13,801 nucleotides of DNA from Candidatus Neomicrothrix sp. UBA2110. Lineage in GTDB: Bacteria > Actinomycetota > Acidimicrobiia > Acidimicrobiales > Poriferisodalaceae. This document shows, piece after piece, positions 7,634-13,801 of the stretch. The number at the start of each line of letters is the position of its first letter. Within the stretch, counting starts at the first letter, position 1. The notes below the pieces were generated by a model. It had not been told where the DNA came from, did not search any database, and saw only the letters and a program-made list of their open reading frames with translations. A program made the translations under genes and the position numbers. Location: NCBI GenBank assembly GCA_002331465.1, contig DCYM01000066.1:1-13801 (forward strand), written 5' to 3'.

Positions 7634-8590
7634 CTACCCACCGCGGTCCGGGTCGTCGAACCCATCTTCGTTGAATTCATAATTTCGAGCGACGGTGGCG
7701 CTTTCTTCCGCCATCTCTGCCGGTGCGCCGTCGACCTCAATTCTGTGGTGAATCACCCGGTCATCACTGGAAGCAGGGATGGGCGCCTGTCCTTCCACGG
7801 TCACTCGTTCCATGCGTCGCCTCTGCGGCCAGTAGTCAGGGGGTGCGTAGTGCTGAACTGAACGGTTATCCCAAATGACCACTGTTCCTGGTTCCCATTT
7901 GATTCGAAGTTGAATCTCTGGGCGAGCGGTTTGCTGCAACAAAAATTCGAGTATTGAGCGGCTTTCCTCATCTGGCAGTTCATTGATTCGTTCGGTGAAG
8001 TGTCTATTGACGTACAGCACAGTTGCCGACGTCTCTGGGTGAAGCGTCACCACCGGATGATTAGCACGCGGAAACTGACCTTCAATCTTGTGCAAGGTAG
8101 GAAGGTCTGTGGCCAGTAGATCTCGAAATCGGCCGAATCCATGGAGCGCCGTCAATCCACTCAGATATGACTGCATACGGTCACTCAAAAAGTCAAACGC
8201 CGCCCGCATCGAACAAAACATGGTGTCGCCCCCTAGTTGGGGGCTTATTAGGGCTTTCAGAATGGTGAGCTTGGGAGGTTCAAGCTTGTAGGTTTCGTCG
8301 GCGTGCCAAATATCGGTGAGCGGTCTTTTCGATTGAGCATCGGTCTCCAGAACAATGAGTTCGGGGTTAGTCGCAGATCTGGGCGAAAAGGGAGAAATTG
8401 CTAGCTCGCCGAACAAGCGGCCGAAGATCAACTGCTCCTCTGCGTTCAGATCCTGACCGCGAATCACCAGAACTTCGTGTTGATTCATTAGATCGTTGAT
8501 TTCATCGAATCCGTTAGAAGCAGTGATCGTGCTCAGATCGATGTTCTTTAATTCGGCCCCAAGTACTGGCCCTAAGCGTTCTACGCGCAT
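7634..8590 (-). CDS. TauD/TfdA-family Fe(II)/2-oxoglutarate-dependent dioxygenase
   Basis: A 318-residue enzyme expected to hydroxylate a substrate while turning 2-oxoglutarate and O2 into succinate and CO2. Iron ligands are visible: the HxD in IWHADETY (H96, D98) and the distal His in NRSVQHYAPPDY (H247). The 2-oxoglutarate contacts are the Thr in GGDT (T123) and Arg in RRRMERV (R262). These agree with TauD's H99, D101, H255, T126 and R270. I chose ATG 8590 because GAGGGA stands 6 bases upstream and the family N-terminus begins there (MRVERLGPVLGAEL). A GTG at 8629 would add 13 unconvincing residues. An acidic C-terminal tail (about residues 276-318) extends past the catalytic fold. It follows the 98-residue gene after 117 bases. 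The substrate is unknown: sulfonates, phenoxyacids, carnitine precursors and others fit the family. Confidence 0.92.
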   Translation of the reverse strand: MRVERLGPVLGAELKNIDLSTITASNGFDEINDLMNQHEVLVIRGQDLNAEEQLIFGRLFGELAISPFSPRSATNPELIVLETDAQSKRPLTDIWHADETYKLEPPKLTILKALISPQLGGDTMFCSMRAAFDFLSDRMQSYLSGLTALHGFGRFRDLLATDLPTLHKIEGQFPRANHPVVTLHPETSATVLYVNRHFTERINELPDEESRSILEFLLQQTARPEIQLRIKWEPGTVVIWDNRSVQHYAPPDYWPQRRRMERVTVEGQAPIPASSDDRVIHHRIEVDGAPAEMAEESATVARNYEFNEDGFDDPDRGG

Positions 8591-8596
8591 TGCAGG

Positions 8597-8602
8597 TCCC
8601 TC
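8597..8602 (-). promoter_or_regulatory. Ribosome binding site deciding the dioxygenase start
   Basis: GAGGGA on the minus strand, 6 bases before ATG 8590. It favours this ATG over the in-frame GTG at 8629, which has no comparable site. Confidence 0.65.
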
Positions 8603-8707
8603 GGCCGAGGCTAGCAATGGCGGAGGCACTATTACATGCCCAATGATGGCAGGTATCGGTCAATTTGTTGTGATCAGCACCCTGCAATCAAACGGACGCT
8701 TTGAGGC

Positions 8708-9004
8708 TTAGCGGTGTGTGACTTGTTTCAGGTTGTCGATCTGAGCACCGAGTTCCGAAGCAGCTCGCATCATCCCAAGCCTCCAAGAGATCGCTCCCTG
8801 GAACGGGCACGCAACCCAAATATCGATCGCGCCGGAGTTCGACAGTTGTTCAGTGAACCGCAGACTCCTCGTTCGTCCCTTGAAGCGCATAGTCACTCCG
8901 ACCGAACCATCTTTCATCGTGAGAGGTTCGTCCATTCCCAGGCCGGCATTGCGGCCTTCTATGACGGCGGTGCGAGCTTGTTGTCGCAGAACAGCAGTAT
9001 TCAT
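8708..9004 (-). CDS. Hypothetical protein, 98 residues
   Basis: I do not recognise this protein. It starts at ATG 9004 and ends in TAA. It looks soluble and mixed alpha/beta, with no signal peptide, transmembrane segment or Cys pair. A central stretch, VGVTMRFKGRTRSLRFTEQL (about 35-54), is basic and beta-like; the C-terminus (MMRAASELGAQIDNLKQV) is helical. Its codon use looks like that of its neighbours, and the frame beats the overlapping plus-strand frames, which lack a recognisable product. A perfect palindrome (9018-9030) sits 13 bases upstream of the start. The dioxygenase follows 117 bases downstream on the same strand, so the two may be co-transcribed. It could be an accessory or regulatory protein of the dioxygenase; that is only inference from position. 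Confidence 0.55.
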   Translation of the reverse strand: MNTAVLRQQARTAVIEGRNAGLGMDEPLTMKDGSVGVTMRFKGRTRSLRFTEQLSNSGAIDIWVACPFQGAISWRLGMMRAASELGAQIDNLKQVTHR

Positions 9005-9017
9005 GTCGCTGTGGACC

Positions 9018-9030
9018 TTAACCGGGTTAA
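9018..9030. promoter_or_regulatory. Palindromic operator candidate with a repeated half-site
   Basis: TTAACC-G-GGTTAA is a perfect 13-base palindrome, 13 bases from the start of the 98-residue gene. A third copy of the half-site, TTAACCG, follows at 9048-9054, exactly 30 bases from the first. This arrangement suits cooperative binding by a dimeric regulator on one face of the DNA. No regulator gene is in the window. Confidence 0.4.
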
Positions 9031-9126
9031 CGAGTTCATTATTTCATTTAACCGATTTTGCTTGTATCCGATCTCTTGGTGATCGATGGGAGCTAAAGCA
9101 GCGCAGGGAGACGCATAGCTACCCAG

Positions 9127-9139
9127 GTTCGTTTCGAAC
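9127..9139. promoter_or_regulatory. Inverted repeat upstream of the plus-strand CoA-transferase
   Basis: GTTCG-TTT-CGAAC, a perfect 5+5 inverted repeat, ends 25 bases before ATG 9165. A TAGTTT at 9152-9157 could be a -10 for a near-leaderless transcript, which would place the repeat in the -35 region, where a repressor or activator could act. Short repeats like this also arise by chance. Confidence 0.28.
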
Positions 9140-9164
9140 GAGGTGGCAAGCTAGTTTCAGTCCT

Positions 9165-10403
9165 ATGACAGCACCCGCAAAAAGTCCGCTCACGGGAATA
9201 AAGGTCGTGGAGATCACCTCGATTTATTCAGGGCCAATGGCGGGGATGATGCTCGGCGAACTAGGTGCACAGGTCGTCAAGGTCGAAAGCCCCCATGGGC
9301 CCGATCCCCTTCGTTCGGGCGGGTTAGCTGGAGGACCCGATGGAGTTAACAGCATTTTCTATTCCTTAAATCGCGGGAAACGATTTTGCGCTATCGATGC
9401 CAAGACTTCTCGCGGCCGTGAACTGCTTTTCGATCTCGTCACTGAAGCGGACGTATTTATTCACAACATGCGTCCTGGGAAAGCAGAACTATTGGGCCTC
9501 GACTACGAACTCCTGTCAGCGGTCAACCCAGGCTTGATCTACGGAGCCATCACAGGTCATGGACCCGACGGGCCAGAGGCCCACTTACCGGCCTACGACT
9601 ACGTGGTGCAGGCGAAATTGGGCATGGTCGATTACCAAAGAGATCAAGAAGGACGGGGAGATCTGGTGAGGCAAGTCGTTGTCGACAAGACCTCGGCGAA
9701 TGCACTGGTCCAAGGCGTATTGGCGGCGCTCTATATGCGAGAAAAGTCAGGTCAGGGACAGAGGATAGAAATCCCTATGGTCGCGGCAGGACTCGCTTTT
9801 CTGTGGCCAGACGGATTGGCTGCGGCACATGCGGAACTCAACCCCGCGATTCCTTTAGAGCAAATGCCACCATGGCTCGAGTCAGCTCCAGGATCGTTCC
9901 TTGTCGTGTTGCAAACCATGGATGGCGAAATCGCGACGGGAATCCTTTTACCGCCATGGGATGGTTTGTGTCTGGCACTGGAGCGAACTGATTGGCTGAC
10001 TGACGAACGATTTTCTGAACAGCTTGGGCGGATTCTTAACCTTCCTGAATTAATTGCGGAAGTGAGTTCCGAGGTCGCAAAATATTCGACTGCGGAGGTT
10101 CTGGCGCGTTTCGAGGAGCATGACTTCGCGGCTGGAAAGGTGGCCACTCGACGCGAGGTGCATGAGGACCCAACAGTGAAGCACCTAGGTTTGATTAGTG
10201 AGCAGGAGGCGCCCGGCCTGGGACGAGTGCGTCAGCCTGCCCCCATGTGGATGTTCAGCGGCGCCACAACTGAGATCACTACGAGCCTCAACTTCACCGG
10301 CGGCGACTCGCGCGAGGTCCTCGGGGAATTAGGAATTTCTGATGGCGAATTCGAACAGTTACAGAACGAGGGCATCGTGTTTGTCGCGCCCAGCGATCAA
10401 TAA
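9165..10403 (+). CDS. CaiB/BaiF (family III) CoA-transferase
   Basis: A 412-residue, full-length family III CoA-transferase. Visible features are GIKVVEITSIYSGPMAGMML (11-30), LGAQVVKVESPHGPDPLR, LNRGKRFCAIDAK (68-80), NMRPGKAELLGLDYELL, INPGLIY-like VNPGLIYGAITG, and AYDYVVQAKLGM. The candidate catalytic Asp is D174 (VVVDKTSANA), followed by EKSGQGQRIEIPM. The small domain ends in VHEDPTVKHLGLI, which resembles the usual DPxxxxxG segment. The frame is open back to 8853, but ATG 9165 is chosen because the family's N-terminus begins there and the earlier part overlaps the opposite-strand 98-residue gene. No clear Shine-Dalgarno precedes it. It stands alone, divergent from the dioxygenase pair and convergent with the crotonase operon. 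The substrate is unknown. Confidence 0.93.
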   Translation: MTAPAKSPLTGIKVVEITSIYSGPMAGMMLGELGAQVVKVESPHGPDPLRSGGLAGGPDGVNSIFYSLNRGKRFCAIDAKTSRGRELLFDLVTEADVFIHNMRPGKAELLGLDYELLSAVNPGLIYGAITGHGPDGPEAHLPAYDYVVQAKLGMVDYQRDQEGRGDLVRQVVVDKTSANALVQGVLAALYMREKSGQGQRIEIPMVAAGLAFLWPDGLAAAHAELNPAIPLEQMPPWLESAPGSFLVVLQTMDGEIATGILLPPWDGLCLALERTDWLTDERFSEQLGRILNLPELIAEVSSEVAKYSTAEVLARFEEHDFAAGKVATRREVHEDPTVKHLGLISEQEAPGLGRVRQPAPMWMFSGATTEITTSLNFTGGDSREVLGELGISDGEFEQLQNEGIVFVAPSDQ

Positions 10404-10473
10404 GGAACTACGACCAGTATCTAGCGGGGGCTCGTCTCGGCGGATTGTTTCACGTTCGAAAAGGCAAGCATTT

Positions 10474-11178
10474 TCAGCTGTTAAGAGCTAGGCGACGTTC
10501 GAGTTCCAGGCCTAAGTGCAGAGGCAAGTCCTTCGATGCTGAAATGCATCTGCGTAACTTCATCGCGACATCAGGCTCAAGAAGCGCTAACTGTGCCGCA
10601 CATTTCTCTGCCGTCTTGTCGAGTTCAGCGACCTCAGTTACTTCGCTGACGATGCCGAATTTCGCGGCCTCATCTGCATCGAAGTTACGACCGGTCAAGA
10701 TGAGTGGGGCGGCAGCGGCGGGTCCAACTAGTCGAGTTAGGGTTTGCGTCCCTCCTGCTGCTGGGAGCATCCCAAGTTTCGTTTCGGGCAGACCTAAAAC
10801 CACGTTGGTCGCAGCGATTCGTATGTCGCATAACAGCGCAATTTCGAGTCCTGATCCAACCGCATAACCCTTGAGGGCGACAACCGTGGGAATCGACAAC
10901 CCGAGGAGAGGTAGCCAAGGGTCTCGATCCCATCGGATTCTTCGACCTTCGAAGATGGAGGAGGCGGAACCGAATTCGGCGAGATCTGCGCCAGCACTGA
11001 AGTTGCTGCCCTCTGCTCGAATCAGAAGGGATCGAGCATCTGGGTTGTCACGAACAGCGGTGATTGATTCGATGAGTCCGTCCCGCATCGCGAGGTCGTA
11101 AATGTTCAGGGGTGGGTGAGATAGGACGATGGTCGCTACGCCTTGCTCAGAAAAGGAAAGAGTGACGCGATCAGTCAC
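10474..11178 (-). CDS. Enoyl-CoA hydratase/isomerase (crotonase family)
   Basis: A 234-residue crotonase, likely hydrating or isomerising an enoyl-CoA. The oxyanion-hole segment is FSAGADLAEF (60-69). Both hydratase-type acids are present 20 residues apart: E112 in GSGLEIALLCDIRIA and E132 in LPETKLGMLPAAGGTQTLTRLVG, matching rat mitochondrial hydratase E144 and E164. The N-terminal LSHPPLNIYDLAMRDGL is the usual substrate-loop region. The length is slightly below the common 255-265 residues. It starts at GTG 11178, overlapping the preceding CoA-transferase stop by GTGA, and ends at TGA 10474, 70 bases from a convergent gene. It is the last gene of the four-gene minus-strand operon. With both acids kept, true hydratase activity is plausible. 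Confidence 0.93.
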   Translation of the reverse strand: MTDRVTLSFSEQGVATIVLSHPPLNIYDLAMRDGLIESITAVRDNPDARSLLIRAEGSNFSAGADLAEFGSASSIFEGRRIRWDRDPWLPLLGLSIPTVVALKGYAVGSGLEIALLCDIRIAATNVVLGLPETKLGMLPAAGGTQTLTRLVGPAAAAPLILTGRNFDADEAAKFGIVSEVTEVAELDKTAEKCAAQLALLEPDVAMKLRRCISASKDLPLHLGLELERRLALNS

Positions 11179-12143
11179 GGCGATCTCTTGAGACCGGCAA
11201 CAGATCGATCCAGTGAAACTCGGCGATATTTGGGAGCGTCACCCGCCAACTGAGCGATGGCTGTGGCGCAAGCTTCGAGACCAGCGAGGGGATCCGGATA
11301 GGAGAAGGCTGGCGTCAGAGGGCAGCCATTCAGCCACCCCATTCCAGAGGCGGCGTGAACCCCTGTCCCATACGCCACCCAGTCACTCTCGTTGACCTCA
11401 GGAGCAAATGCTGTAATTGATAGCAAAGCAAGGTCGGGGTTCACGGCGTGGAGACGTTCTGTAGTTATGCCCAAATTCGCGTTAGCTCTCGGGGACAGCG
11501 AGGTGATGACTATGTCTGCGCAGCGCAGGAGTTGATGAAATTCACCGCCCTCGGAGCAATAACGGAGATCAATATCAGCAATCTCTTTCGACTTATTCAG
11601 TTCGACGAACATCGGCGCGTTACCGGCGCCATTGTCGCCGTCCCCGTAACGCAACCCATCGGGGCGCGAAGATGGCTCGATTTTCACGACTCTCGCGCCT
11701 GCTCGCGCAAGAAGTTCCGTGCAAAAAGGCCCCGCCCACATGGAAGTCAAGTCGACCACTCTCACGCTCCGAAGGTCGACACGGCGGGTACATTCACCGA
11801 TGTCATTCGGTTGCTGAGCGATCGATTCCGACCGGTATGGGGTTACTGGTAGGCGCCAAACCTGGGCTCTTCGGGCGACCGATTCAGGATCGCGATCTGA
11901 TTCAGCGATAGCGGCGAAGGTCCTCCAGGTGGTCTGGTCATCGGGACCTATATCAACACATAGGTGGCCGTCACCCCATCGGCACGGAGTTGACGGTCGA
12001 GTCGGCACATCCACAACTCGCTCGGGGAGTTCTAACCAGTAATCAATTGCTCCTATGACTTCCTCGCCGAGCCGACTCTCTATGGTCGCAGCGAGTCCTG
12101 TTCCTCGTTCTTGCAGCCTCGATGGAAGCCAGTATTCACTCAT
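11175..12143 (-). CDS. Rearranged (apparently permuted) CaiB/BaiF CoA-transferase-like protein
   Basis: This 322-residue protein carries the N-terminal half of a family III CoA-transferase, but placed at its C-terminus. The Rossmann-like domain starts near residue 124 (LRSVRVVDLTSMWAGPFCTE), runs through AGARVVKIEPSSRPDGLRYG and LNKSKEIADIDL, and reaches a candidate catalytic Asp, D284 (FSYPDPLAGLEA). That is 160 residues after the domain start, the normal spacing (about 161 in the gene at 1511-2707). The protein ends 38 residues later, without the usual last 200. Residues 1-120 resemble a CaiB small domain (WGDGHLCVDIG, VWRLPVTPYRS), so domain order looks permuted; this part is weak. Its start overlaps the upstream crotonase (ATGA) and its stop the downstream crotonase (GTGA). 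It may form dimers that rebuild the usual interlocked fold, or need a partner. Confidence 0.8.
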   Translation of the reverse strand: MSEYWLPSRLQERGTGLAATIESRLGEEVIGAIDYWLELPERVVDVPTRPSTPCRWGDGHLCVDIGPDDQTTWRTFAAIAESDRDPESVARRAQVWRLPVTPYRSESIAQQPNDIGECTRRVDLRSVRVVDLTSMWAGPFCTELLARAGARVVKIEPSSRPDGLRYGDGDNGAGNAPMFVELNKSKEIADIDLRYCSEGGEFHQLLRCADIVITSLSPRANANLGITTERLHAVNPDLALLSITAFAPEVNESDWVAYGTGVHAASGMGWLNGCPLTPAFSYPDPLAGLEACATAIAQLAGDAPKYRRVSLDRSVAGLKRSP

Positions 12144-12877
12144 CGGCCTGAGAAGTCGGGCGGCCGTTTAGCGAAGAATGCCGCTAAACCCTCGGCTCGA
12201 TCTTCGGTAGCAGCTAGCTGATGGTTCAAGTCGCCTTCGAGCCGCAGGCCATCTCGCAAGGGCATTTCGCTCCCTCTATGAATGGCCTCCTTAGCAAGCT
12301 CGAGTGCCAACGGCCCGCTGGCCAAGAGCGATTCGACGACTCTGTCGAGGGCTCCGTCGACATCATCGGCTATTTCATGCACTAGCCCCCAAGCGCGAGA
12401 AGTAGCCGCGTCGATCTCGGTTCCAAGTAGAAGCATTGATGAAGCGCGTCCGTGTGATATCGCTCGCGGGAGTCGTTGCGTACCTCCCCACATTGGCAAC
12501 GTCCCTTCGCGTGCATCAGCCAAAGAGAAGACCGAACTAGAGGTGGCGATCCTTATGTCACATGCGAGCACCAATTCCAGTCCCACCGAAACACATGAGC
12601 CGGAGATAAGCGCAACCAGGGGAACACGCAAAGTGGACAATGAGGCAGCTGGGTCTGGAGAGACCACAACAGGGTTTAGGTCTTGAGCTGGTCCTGTGCA
12701 GAAATCCGATCCAGCGGTCCTAAGAACTACGACTCTCGGCTCTCGATCTTCTCGCAGTTGCTCACAGGTTTCAGTTATATCTCTGGCTACACGCGCGCTG
12801 AGCCGACCGCCCGGCAGAGTCAGGTTTACGACGCGCCGATCGGCAGATCGAGCAACAGTGACAGAATCAGCCTGCAG
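12140..12877 (-). CDS. Enoyl-CoA hydratase/isomerase-like protein with a probable CTG start
   Basis: A crotonase-fold protein. The recognisable fold spans GLELVLACDIRIA and MWGGTQRLPRAI, ending FAKRPPDFSGR, typical of the family C-terminus. The frame is open upstream of GTG 12667 to a TAA at 12896-12898. Those extra codons encode a proper crotonase N-terminus (VTVARSADRRVVNLTLPGG, then the oxyanion-hole region DFCTGPAQDL) but contain no ATG, GTG or TTG. CTG 12877 has AAGAGGA 5 bases upstream and gives 245 residues, so I take it as the start. Starting at GTG 12667 would give 175 residues and lose the oxyanion hole. E101 matches the first hydratase Glu, but the second is Asp (D121, SLADAREG), so chemistry may differ from a hydratase. 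It begins 34 bases after the small upstream gene and overlaps the next by ATGA. Confidence 0.82.
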   Translation of the reverse strand: MQADSVTVARSADRRVVNLTLPGGRLSARVARDITETCEQLREDREPRVVVLRTAGSDFCTGPAQDLNPVVVSPDPAASLSTLRVPLVALISGSCVSVGLELVLACDIRIATSSSVFSLADAREGTLPMWGGTQRLPRAISHGRASSMLLLGTEIDAATSRAWGLVHEIADDVDGALDRVVESLLASGPLALELAKEAIHRGSEMPLRDGLRLEGDLNHQLAATEDRAEGLAAFFAKRPPDFSGR

Positions 12878-12882
12878 AACAG

Positions 12883-12889
12883 TCCTCTT
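12883..12889 (-). promoter_or_regulatory. Ribosome binding site supporting a CTG start
   Basis: AAGAGGA on the minus strand, 5 bases before CTG 12877, is among the strongest Shine-Dalgarno sequences in the window. No standard start codon follows in the crotonase frame for about 220 bases, which is why this site matters for the start choice. Confidence 0.55.
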
Positions 12890-12911
12890 AGTCTCTTAGC
12901 CGACGTGTTAC

Positions 12912-13169
12912 TCAGTCGGCTGACTTGGTCTTCTTTGGTTCTTGCAGTTGCATGTCTTTACCATTGCACTGCAGCGTGACCGCACCTGGTTTGGTCACAA
13001 GTACTTCGATCCCCGTGTCTTCGTCTTGGTATCGCTTTCCGACCTTCAGACCTTCGCCACCGTCGCTGTGCGTGACGTCGCCTTCGCCACCTTTGGTCAC
13101 GATTACTTGAATACCACCGTCGAAGTCGAGACGGTCGCCTGCCTTGGTCGCCACGTTACTTACCCCCAT
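12912..13169 (-). CDS. Small protein with two degenerate desulforedoxin/zinc-ribbon-like repeats, 85 residues
   Basis: The protein consists of two related units of about 32 residues. Unit 1 (about 11-42) reads AGDRLDFDGGIQVIVTKGGE, continuing GDVTHSDGGEGL. Unit 2 (about 43-75) reads VGKRYQDEDTGIEVLVTKPG, continuing AVTLQCNGKDMQL. The pattern GxRY...GIEVLVTKxG...LxCxGKxM resembles the N-terminal desulforedoxin-type metal domain of desulfoferrodoxins and relatives, as I remember it. The Cys ligands are lost here except one (in LQCNGKDM), so metal binding as in the parent is unlikely. It has no signal peptide. It is the first gene of the minus-strand operon, 34 bases before the crotonase, with a palindrome 11 bases upstream of its ATG. 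Its function is unknown; it could be a small CoA-pathway accessory or structural protein. Confidence 0.68.
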   Translation of the reverse strand: MGVSNVATKAGDRLDFDGGIQVIVTKGGEGDVTHSDGGEGLKVGKRYQDEDTGIEVLVTKPGAVTLQCNGKDMQLQEPKKTKSAD

Positions 13170-13180
13170 GTTGATTAGAG

Positions 13181-13191
13181 TTTCAGTGAAA
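13181..13191. promoter_or_regulatory. Short palindrome in the divergent spacer before the small two-repeat gene
   Basis: TTTCA-G-TGAAA, a perfect 11-base palindrome, lies 11 bases upstream of the start at 13169, within the 84-base spacer shared with the divergent epimerase gene. The position suits an operator; the length is small enough for chance. Confidence 0.25.
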
Positions 13192-13253
13192 GCTACCGCA
13201 CTGTGAACAACTTTTTACTCCCGCTGGCTGAACTCAACGACCAGAATGCCTGA

Positions 13254-13801
13254 ATGCAGACTGCGCTTGTCATCGGAGGGACCGGCCCAACGGGTCCATA
13301 TGTGGTGAACGGGCTGTTAGAACGCGGCTTTCGGGTCACCATTCTTCACACGGGGCGACACGAAACAAGCCTGATCGGTCCCGAAGTAGAGCACATCCAC
13401 ACCAACCCTTTCGACATTGAGAGAACCGACAACGATTTAGGAGCCCGATCCTTTGACTTAGCAGTTGTTATGTACGGACGGCTTCGAGATTTATCGAGGC
13501 TGCTTCAGGGCAGAGTTAGCCATTTCGTTTCCATCGGCGGGGTTGGGGTATACCAAGGCTTCGCTAACCCCGATGATTTATTTCCGGTCGGAATGCCAGT
13601 CCCGCTTCCCCATCAGTCTGGTTTAGTCGGTGACGACGAGATGTTCAGCAAACTCCGTCGGATTCGCGAAACCGAGGAGGTGGTGTTCTCAACTCATCCC
13701 GACGCTATTCATCTTCGCTATCCACAGCTGTACGGACCACGACAACTTCTCCCTCGCGAGTGGCCCATCGTTCGCCGAGCTATCGACCGTCGTCCGTTTT
13801 T
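13254..13801 (+). CDS. NAD-dependent epimerase/dehydratase (extended SDR), cut by the right edge
   Basis: The first 182 codons of a Rossmann-fold NAD(P)-dependent epimerase/dehydratase. The dinucleotide-binding glycine motif is at the very N-terminus (ALVIGGTGPTGPYVVNGLLE, GxxGxxG at residues 8-14). FVSIGGVGVYQGF follows near 91-103, where the catalytic Ser region is usual. LRYPQLYGPRQLLPREW is the substrate-side segment typical of the family (LRxxxxYGPR). No YxxxK is seen at the usual place: after the loop comes a basic, charged stretch (KLRRIRETEE), so this is an atypical or non-classical member. The start is ATG 13254, with no Shine-Dalgarno sequence. The overlapping ATG at 13246 is out of frame. 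It is divergent from the crotonase operon. The substrate is probably a sugar nucleotide or CoA-linked alcohol, but that is open. Confidence 0.85.
   Translation, partial: MQTALVIGGTGPTGPYVVNGLLERGFRVTILHTGRHETSLIGPEVEHIHTNPFDIERTDNDLGARSFDLAVVMYGRLRDLSRLLQGRVSHFVSIGGVGVYQGFANPDDLFPVGMPVPLPHQSGLVGDDEMFSKLRRIRETEEVVFSTHPDAIHLRYPQLYGPRQLLPREWPIVRRAIDRRPF

Noticed and set aside
8591..8629. Longer dioxygenase starting at GTG 8629
   Set aside because: ATG 8590 has GAGGGA 6 bases upstream and gives residue numbers in line with TauD.
8853..9164. N-terminal extension of the plus-strand CoA-transferase
   Set aside because: The extra 104 residues are Arg/Ser-rich, match nothing in the family, and overlap the opposite-strand 98-residue gene; the family N-terminus starts at ATG 9165.
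10458..10475. GAAAA...TTTTC repeat in the convergent gap as a bidirectional terminator
   Set aside because: The stem has only 5 mostly A-T pairs and an 8-base loop; too weak to call.
1..13801. CRISPR arrays, tRNA or rRNA genes, insertion sequences, prophage or defence genes
   Set aside because: I saw no repeat-spacer pattern, cloverleaf, transposase or phage protein; all long frames are metabolic genes.

Overview
The window is protein-coding almost throughout and of moderate G+C. It looks like a chromosomal segment of a free-living bacterium, most likely an actinobacterium (Acidimicrobiia or mycobacteria-like). That guess rests on a thioredoxin-fold protein of the mycothiol-dependent Rv2466c type, frequent GTG starts, start codons without Shine-Dalgarno sequences, and a crowd of CaiB/BaiF CoA-transferases, crotonases and amidohydrolases. 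I saw no rRNA, tRNA, CRISPR array, insertion sequence or phage gene. No gene-free stretch exceeds 300 bases.

Region 1 (1-5622, minus strand) is a four-gene run: acyl-CoA synthetase, YtcJ-like amidohydrolase, family III CoA-transferase, then a two-module fused family III CoA-transferase that leaves the left edge. Gaps are 5 and 33 bases and the last junction is a GTGA overlap, so it is probably one operon.

Region 2 (5745-7540, plus strand) is divergent from it. The first gene has an in-frame TGA exactly where the thioredoxin-fold family has the first Cys of its CPWC active site. A strong hairpin lies just downstream, so I read it as a selenoprotein with a UPWC redox motif. It overlaps by GTGA an amidohydrolase of the Amidohydro_2 (ACMSD-like) family, which suggests joint expression.

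Region 3 (7634-9004, minus strand) holds an unrecognised 98-residue protein followed by a TauD/TfdA-type iron/2-oxoglutarate dioxygenase. The 93-base gap 7541-7633 between convergent genes shows no convincing terminator.

Region 4 (9165-10403, plus strand) is a single family III CoA-transferase, divergent from region 3. The 160-base spacer carries two operator-like inverted repeats. The 70-base convergent gap 10404-10473 holds nothing I can name.

Region 5 (10474-13169, minus strand) is a tightly packed four-gene operon: a small two-repeat protein, a crotonase with an apparent CTG start, a rearranged CoA-transferase with its domains in permuted order, and a second crotonase. The last three are joined by 4-base overlaps.

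Region 6 (13254 to the right edge, plus strand) is the start of an NAD-dependent epimerase/dehydratase.

Together the genes describe catabolism of organic acids as CoA esters. Acids are activated by the ligase or by CoA transfer, hydrated or isomerised by crotonases, and hydrolysed or decarboxylated by amidohydrolases, with an oxidative step by the dioxygenase. The substrate cannot be read from the sequence. The most notable item is the predicted selenoprotein at 5745-6368, which a standard gene caller would shorten to start at 5796 and so lose its active site.
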